Both the position numbers and the translations under genes were made by a program. This document shows, one piece after another, positions 7,408-10,057 of a stretch of 10,057 bases of DNA. Position 1 is the stretch's first letter; each line of letters starts with the position of its first letter. The notes below the pieces were generated by a model. It worked only from the letters and a program-made list of their open reading frames with translations, was not told the origin of the DNA and did no database searches. Source of the DNA: Actinomycetota bacterium (GTDB lineage Bacteria; Actinomycetota; Thermoleophilia; Gaiellales; Gaiellaceae); assembly GCA_013697465.1 (NCBI GenBank), contig JACCWU010000091.1, positions 1 to 10,057 of the forward strand, written 5' to 3'.

Positions 7408-8334
7408 ATGGCCCTCTCACCCCTCCGGCCGCGTCCGGCGCAGTCGCGACTCGTCGCCGAGGAGCCCGAGCTCGGTCCGGACGGAGGATCCACGCAAGCG
7501 TCGGGTCCGCATCTGCAGGCGTTGCCGCCGCCTGGACCGGCGCCCGTGCCCGAGGAGCAGGTGATGGCAAAGGTCATCGCCTTCGCCAACCAGAAGGGCG
7601 GCGTGGCGAAGACCACGACGACGCTGAACCTCGGCGTCGCGCTCGGCGAGCTGGGGCACCGCGTGCTCCTCATCGACCTCGACCCGCAGGGCAACCTGAC
7701 GATGAGCCAGGGCATGAACCCGGACGCGATCGAGCGCTCGATGTTCGACGTGCTCGTGCACCGGGTACCGATCTCGGACATCGTCCACTCCGTCGAGGTG
7801 GACATCGCTGTCGCGTCGATCGATCTCGCCGGCGCCGAGCTCGCGCTCTCCGCGCTCATCGGACGCGAGCGGGCGCTCGACAAGGCCCTCGTCGAGGTTC
7901 GGGACAAGTACGACTTCATCCTCATCGACACGCCCCCTTCGCTCGGCTTGCTGACGATCAACGCATTCGTCGCCGCCGACGGCGTCATCGTCCCGGTGCA
8001 GTGCGAGTACCTCTCTCTGCGAGGGCTCGTCCAGCTCGAGAACACCTTGGCGATGGTGCGCGAGAACCTCAATCCGACCGTTCGCGTGGAAGGCATCGTC
8101 CCGACGATGTACGACGGTCGCACGCTGCACGCCCGCGAAGCGATCGAGATCCTCGAGGAGCACTTCGGCGATCTCGTCTTCGCGACGCGCATCCGCAAGA
8201 CGGTGCGCTACGCGGAGGCCCCCGTGAAGGGCAGCTCCGTCCTGCGCTACGAGCCGGCGGGACCTGCCGCCCAGGCGTACCGCGACCTCGCGAAGGAGGT
8301 GCTCGATGGCGCGAAAGCGCGCGAGCATGCGTGA
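7408..8334 (+). CDS. ParA/Soj-family ATPase with Pro-rich N-terminal extension
   Basis: A ParA/MinD-type ATPase. Seen (numbering from ATG 7408): deviant Walker A KGGVAKTTTT (63-72) with both key lysines (Lys63, Lys68), switch DLDPQGN (90-96) and Walker B ending LIDTPPS (172-178). Such ATPases form ATP-dependent dimers that position chromosomes, plasmids or protein complexes. Val-Ala instead of Val-Gly before the second lysine occurs in other actinobacterial ParA-like proteins. No parB adjoins it; ftsZ overlaps its end by 29 bases, suggesting a role in placing the division ring. Two starts are possible: ATG 7408 (GGAAGGTGA 7 bases upstream, close to the promoter) gives 308 residues with a Pro-rich 52-residue leader; ATG 7564 (GAGGAG 6 bases upstream) gives 256 residues, the usual family length. 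I prefer 7408 because the other start implies a ~200-base untranslated leader, but this is not settled. Confidence 0.92.
   Translation: MALSPLRPRPAQSRLVAEEPELGPDGGSTQASGPHLQALPPPGPAPVPEEQVMAKVIAFANQKGGVAKTTTTLNLGVALGELGHRVLLIDLDPQGNLTMSQGMNPDAIERSMFDVLVHRVPISDIVHSVEVDIAVASIDLAGAELALSALIGRERALDKALVEVRDKYDFILIDTPPSLGLLTINAFVAADGVIVPVQCEYLSLRGLVQLENTLAMVRENLNPTVRVEGIVPTMYDGRTLHAREAIEILEEHFGDLVFATRIRKTVRYAEAPVKGSSVLRYEPAGPAAQAYRDLAKEVLDGAKAREHA
8293..8301 (+). promoter_or_regulatory. Strong ribosome binding site of ftsZ inside the parA-like gene
   Basis: AAGGAGGTG, close to a full complement of the 16S rRNA 3' end, with 6 bases between GG and ATG 8306. It lies within the last codons of the parA-like gene and decides for the start at 8306 over the ATG at 8327 that overlaps the parA stop codon. 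Confidence 0.85.
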
Positions 8335-9664
8335 GGGACCGCTGGCCGAGCTCTTCAAGCGCACGGAGGCGGCGCAGCGCGCGCAGGAAGCCGAAGGCCC
8401 GGAGGAGGACAAGCCCGTCGTCGAGCCGGATCGCCGGCACCAGGCCGCGCTCGAGGAGACGGTGGAGCACGTCCACGGGTTCGTCGAGGAGCCCGCTCCC
8501 CCGGAGGTGACCGCTCCCGCCGAGCCGCCGAAGCCCGAGCCCCCGTCCGAGGCTGCGGCTTCGCGAGGCGCGGCACGGTACTTCGAGACGATGCTGGAGC
8601 CAGCACCGCGCCTACATCGCGTCCCGCCGTCGAAAGGCGCGGCCTACATCGCGGCGATTCGCGTAGTGGGCGTCGGCGGCGCGGGTCTCAACGCGCTCCA
8701 TCGCATGATCGACGCCGGCATCTCGCAGGTCGACTTCCTCGCGGTCAACACGGACATGCAGGCGCTCGCCGTCTCCGATGCGCCCGTGAAGATCCACATC
8801 GGCCAGGACGTGACCCACGGCCTCGGCTCCGGCGCCGACCCGGAGGTCGGACGACGCGCGGCCGAGTCGGCCGCGGACGAGCTTCGGGCGACGCTTCGCG
8901 GCTCGGACATGGTCTTCGTCACGGCGGGCGAGGGCGGTGGCACCGGAACCGGCGCCGCTCCGGTGGTCGCGCGGATCGCTCGTCAGCTCGGAGCGCTGAC
9001 CGTCGGCATCGTGACGACGCCATTCCGCTTCGAGGGCACACGCAGGCGCACGGCCGCCGAGCGCGGTGTCGAGGAGCTCCGCGCCGCGTGCGACACGGTG
9101 ATCGTCATTCCCAACGACCGCTTGCTCGAGGTGCTCGACCGCTCGACCTCGATGATTGAGGCCTTCAAGATCGCGGACGACGTTCTCCGCCAGGGCGTGC
9201 AGGGGATCTGCGACCTGATCACGACGCCGGGTCTCATCAACCTGGACTTCGCGGACGTGCGCACCGTGATGCAGGACGCAGGCTCCGCACTGATGGGAAT
9301 CGGCTATGCGACCGGTGCCACGCGGGCACGTGACGCGGCGGAGCGTGCGCTCGGCTCTCCGCTCATCGACACGGAGATCGTCGGCGCGCGCGGGATCCTG
9401 CTCTCGATCGCAGGCGGCGACGACCTGTCGCTCGTGGAAGTCCATGACGCCGCCGAGGTCGTTCGGGCCACTGCCACCGACGACACGAACATCATCTTCG
9501 GGGCGACGGTCGACCCGCGGCTCACGGGCCAGGTCTGGGTGACGGTGGTTGCCACGGGACTCGGTGGGACGCGACGTCGCGCGACGGCGCCCACGTTCAG
9601 CGGCGCGGAGCCCCGCGGGTCGGACCGGGCGTCCGAGCTGCCGAGCTTTCTGCAATCCGGGTAG
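8306..9664 (+). CDS. ftsZ: FtsZ cell-division GTPase with long N-terminal extension
   Basis: A 452-residue tubulin-like GTPase that polymerises into the division ring. Seen: GTPase domain from about residue 115 with GVGGAGLNAL (122-131), VNTD (147-150), tubulin signature GEGGGTGTG (208-216), PFRFEG, and the catalytic T7 loop NLDFADV (312-318; Asp314, Asp317), all intact; the domain ends near residue 425. Unusual layout: about 110 residues precede the domain. They begin with a basic stretch and REGPLAELFKRTEAAQRAQE (9-28), followed by acidic, Pro-rich sequence, while the C-terminal linker is only about 25 residues and ends SELPSFLQSG. The PSFL part resembles the FtsZ tail peptide that binds FtsA, SepF or ZipA, without the usual basic end. 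Start 8306 has an excellent Shine-Dalgarno. No dcw genes (ftsQ, murC, sepF) flank it. It could be the sole FtsZ or a second paralogue; this window cannot tell. Confidence 0.95.
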   Translation: MARKRASMREGPLAELFKRTEAAQRAQEAEGPEEDKPVVEPDRRHQAALEETVEHVHGFVEEPAPPEVTAPAEPPKPEPPSEAAASRGAARYFETMLEPAPRLHRVPPSKGAAYIAAIRVVGVGGAGLNALHRMIDAGISQVDFLAVNTDMQALAVSDAPVKIHIGQDVTHGLGSGADPEVGRRAAESAADELRATLRGSDMVFVTAGEGGGTGTGAAPVVARIARQLGALTVGIVTTPFRFEGTRRRTAAERGVEELRAACDTVIVIPNDRLLEVLDRSTSMIEAFKIADDVLRQGVQGICDLITTPGLINLDFADVRTVMQDAGSALMGIGYATGATRARDAAERALGSPLIDTEIVGARGILLSIAGGDDLSLVEVHDAAEVVRATATDDTNIIFGATVDPRLTGQVWVTVVATGLGGTRRRATAPTFSGAEPRGSDRASELPSFLQSG

Positions 9665-9666
9665 AT

Positions 9667-9722
9667 CCGAGCGCGCAAGAACGACCTAGAGCTCGATCCA
9701 CCGGGGCTCGAGGGCGCGTCGG
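9667..9722 (+). terminator. Possible stem structure after ftsZ
   Basis: CCGA-CGCGC (9667-9676, one bulged G at 9671) can pair with GCGCGTCGG (9714-9722), and the enclosed GAGCTC (9689-9694) with GGGCTC (9704-9709) through one G-U pair. No T-run follows. It is placed right after the ftsZ stop, as a terminator would be, but GC-rich chance pairing is a real alternative. The rest of 9665-9753 shows nothing recognisable. Confidence 0.25.
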
Positions 9723-9753
9723 GACGGTGACAGAGGGACTCATGCGGCCGCAG

Positions 9754-9759
9754 TACGCT
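9754..9759 (+). promoter_or_regulatory. -10 element (TACGCT) of the gamma-glutamyltransferase gene, leaderless type
   Basis: TACGCT ends 6 bases before ATG 9766, the same spacing as at 6091 and 6362, supporting a leaderless start at 9766. GTGACA at 9727-9732 resembles a -35, but its 21-base spacer is long. Confidence 0.45.
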
Positions 9760-9765
9760 CCTAGC

Positions 9766-10057
9766 ATGCGCGGAGCCGTCGCAGCAGGGCACCCACTGAC
9801 CGCGGCCGCAGGCGCGCGCGTTCTCGCCGAAGGCGGGAACGCCGTCGATGCGTGCATCGCCGCGGCGTTCGTTGCGGCCGTCGCCGAGGGCCCGTTGACC
9901 GGGCCCGCCGGTGGCGGATTCCTCCTCGTGCACGAGCCCGGCGGAGAGACGGTCGTCCTCGACTGCTTCTTCGCCTGCCCGACGGAGCCGCTCGGCGAGC
10001 TCGTCGAGGTCGTCGTCGACTTTGCGGACGCAGGCACGCAGGCGTTCAGGGTGGGGG
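9766..10057 (+). CDS. Gamma-glutamyltransferase family protein (N-terminus, runs off right edge)
   Basis: The first 97 codons of an Ntn-hydrolase-type gamma-glutamyltranspeptidase, which cleaves gamma-glutamyl bonds (glutathione and related amides) after self-cleavage into two subunits. Seen: AAGHPLTAAAG (6-16), the conserved GGNAVDA (23-29) and the glycine-rich TGPAGGGFLLVH (45-56), then VVDFADAGTQAFRVG near the edge, all at normal family positions. There is no signal peptide, so it is probably cytoplasmic, unlike periplasmic Ggt; related acylases and hydrolases share this fold, so the substrate is not certain. The catalytic threonine lies beyond the window. ATG 9766 is favoured by TACGCT 6 bases upstream; in-frame ATG 9742 with a weak GAGGG upstream would add eight residues. 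It follows ftsZ by 101 bases and is probably a separate transcription unit. Confidence 0.85.
   Translation, partial: MRGAVAAGHPLTAAAGARVLAEGGNAVDACIAAAFVAAVAEGPLTGPAGGGFLLVHEPGGETVVLDCFFACPTEPLGELVEVVVDFADAGTQAFRVG

Noticed and set aside
8327..8334. ftsZ start at ATG 8327, overlapping the parA stop codon (ATGCGTGA)
   Set aside because: The near-perfect Shine-Dalgarno at 8293-8301 has ideal spacing to ATG 8306 and is too far from 8327.
8612..9655. 347-codon minus-strand open frame opposite ftsZ
   Set aside because: Antisense shadow of an unambiguous ftsZ with no recognisable domain.

Overview
The window is GC-rich (roughly 70%), tightly packed coding DNA with third codon positions mostly G or C. 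Protein types (a long Lhr helicase, an HhH-GPD glycosylase of a mainly actinobacterial family, ParA next to FtsZ, a bicupin) and leaderless-looking starts suggest a high-GC actinomycete, plausibly class Thermoleophilia (Gaiellales/Solirubrobacterales). The class assignment is inference from protein style. I see no mobile elements, rRNA, tRNA or CRISPR, and no gene-free stretch longer than about 100 bases.

Layout: (a) 1-402, minus strand: 5' part of an HhH-GPD base-excision repair gene, running off the left edge. (b) 442-4758, plus strand: full-length lhr ATP-dependent helicase, divergent from the glycosylase across only 39 bases that hold two back-to-back -10 motifs. (c) 4807-6027: a 406-residue protein I do not recognise; its start codon lies in the arm of an inverted repeat. 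(d) 6103-6309: a 68-residue charged helical protein. (e) 6374-7336: a bicupin protein. (f) 7408-8334 and 8306-9664: overlapping parA-like and ftsZ genes, the second preceded by a near-perfect Shine-Dalgarno. (g) 9766 to the right edge: N-terminus of a gamma-glutamyltransferase family protein.

Themes: the left end is a DNA-repair pair (glycosylase plus Lhr). The right end is a cell-division/positioning pair in which a ParA-type ATPase is translationally coupled to an FtsZ that carries its long disordered segment at the N-terminus and has a very short C-terminal tail. This pair stands outside a recognisable dcw cluster. Across the window, five genes show a TAnnnT -10 motif 6-7 bases upstream of the start codon with no Shine-Dalgarno, as expected for leaderless transcripts. 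The parA-ftsZ pair instead uses good ribosome binding sites. The ParA/FtsZ pair is the best candidate for an under-described system here.
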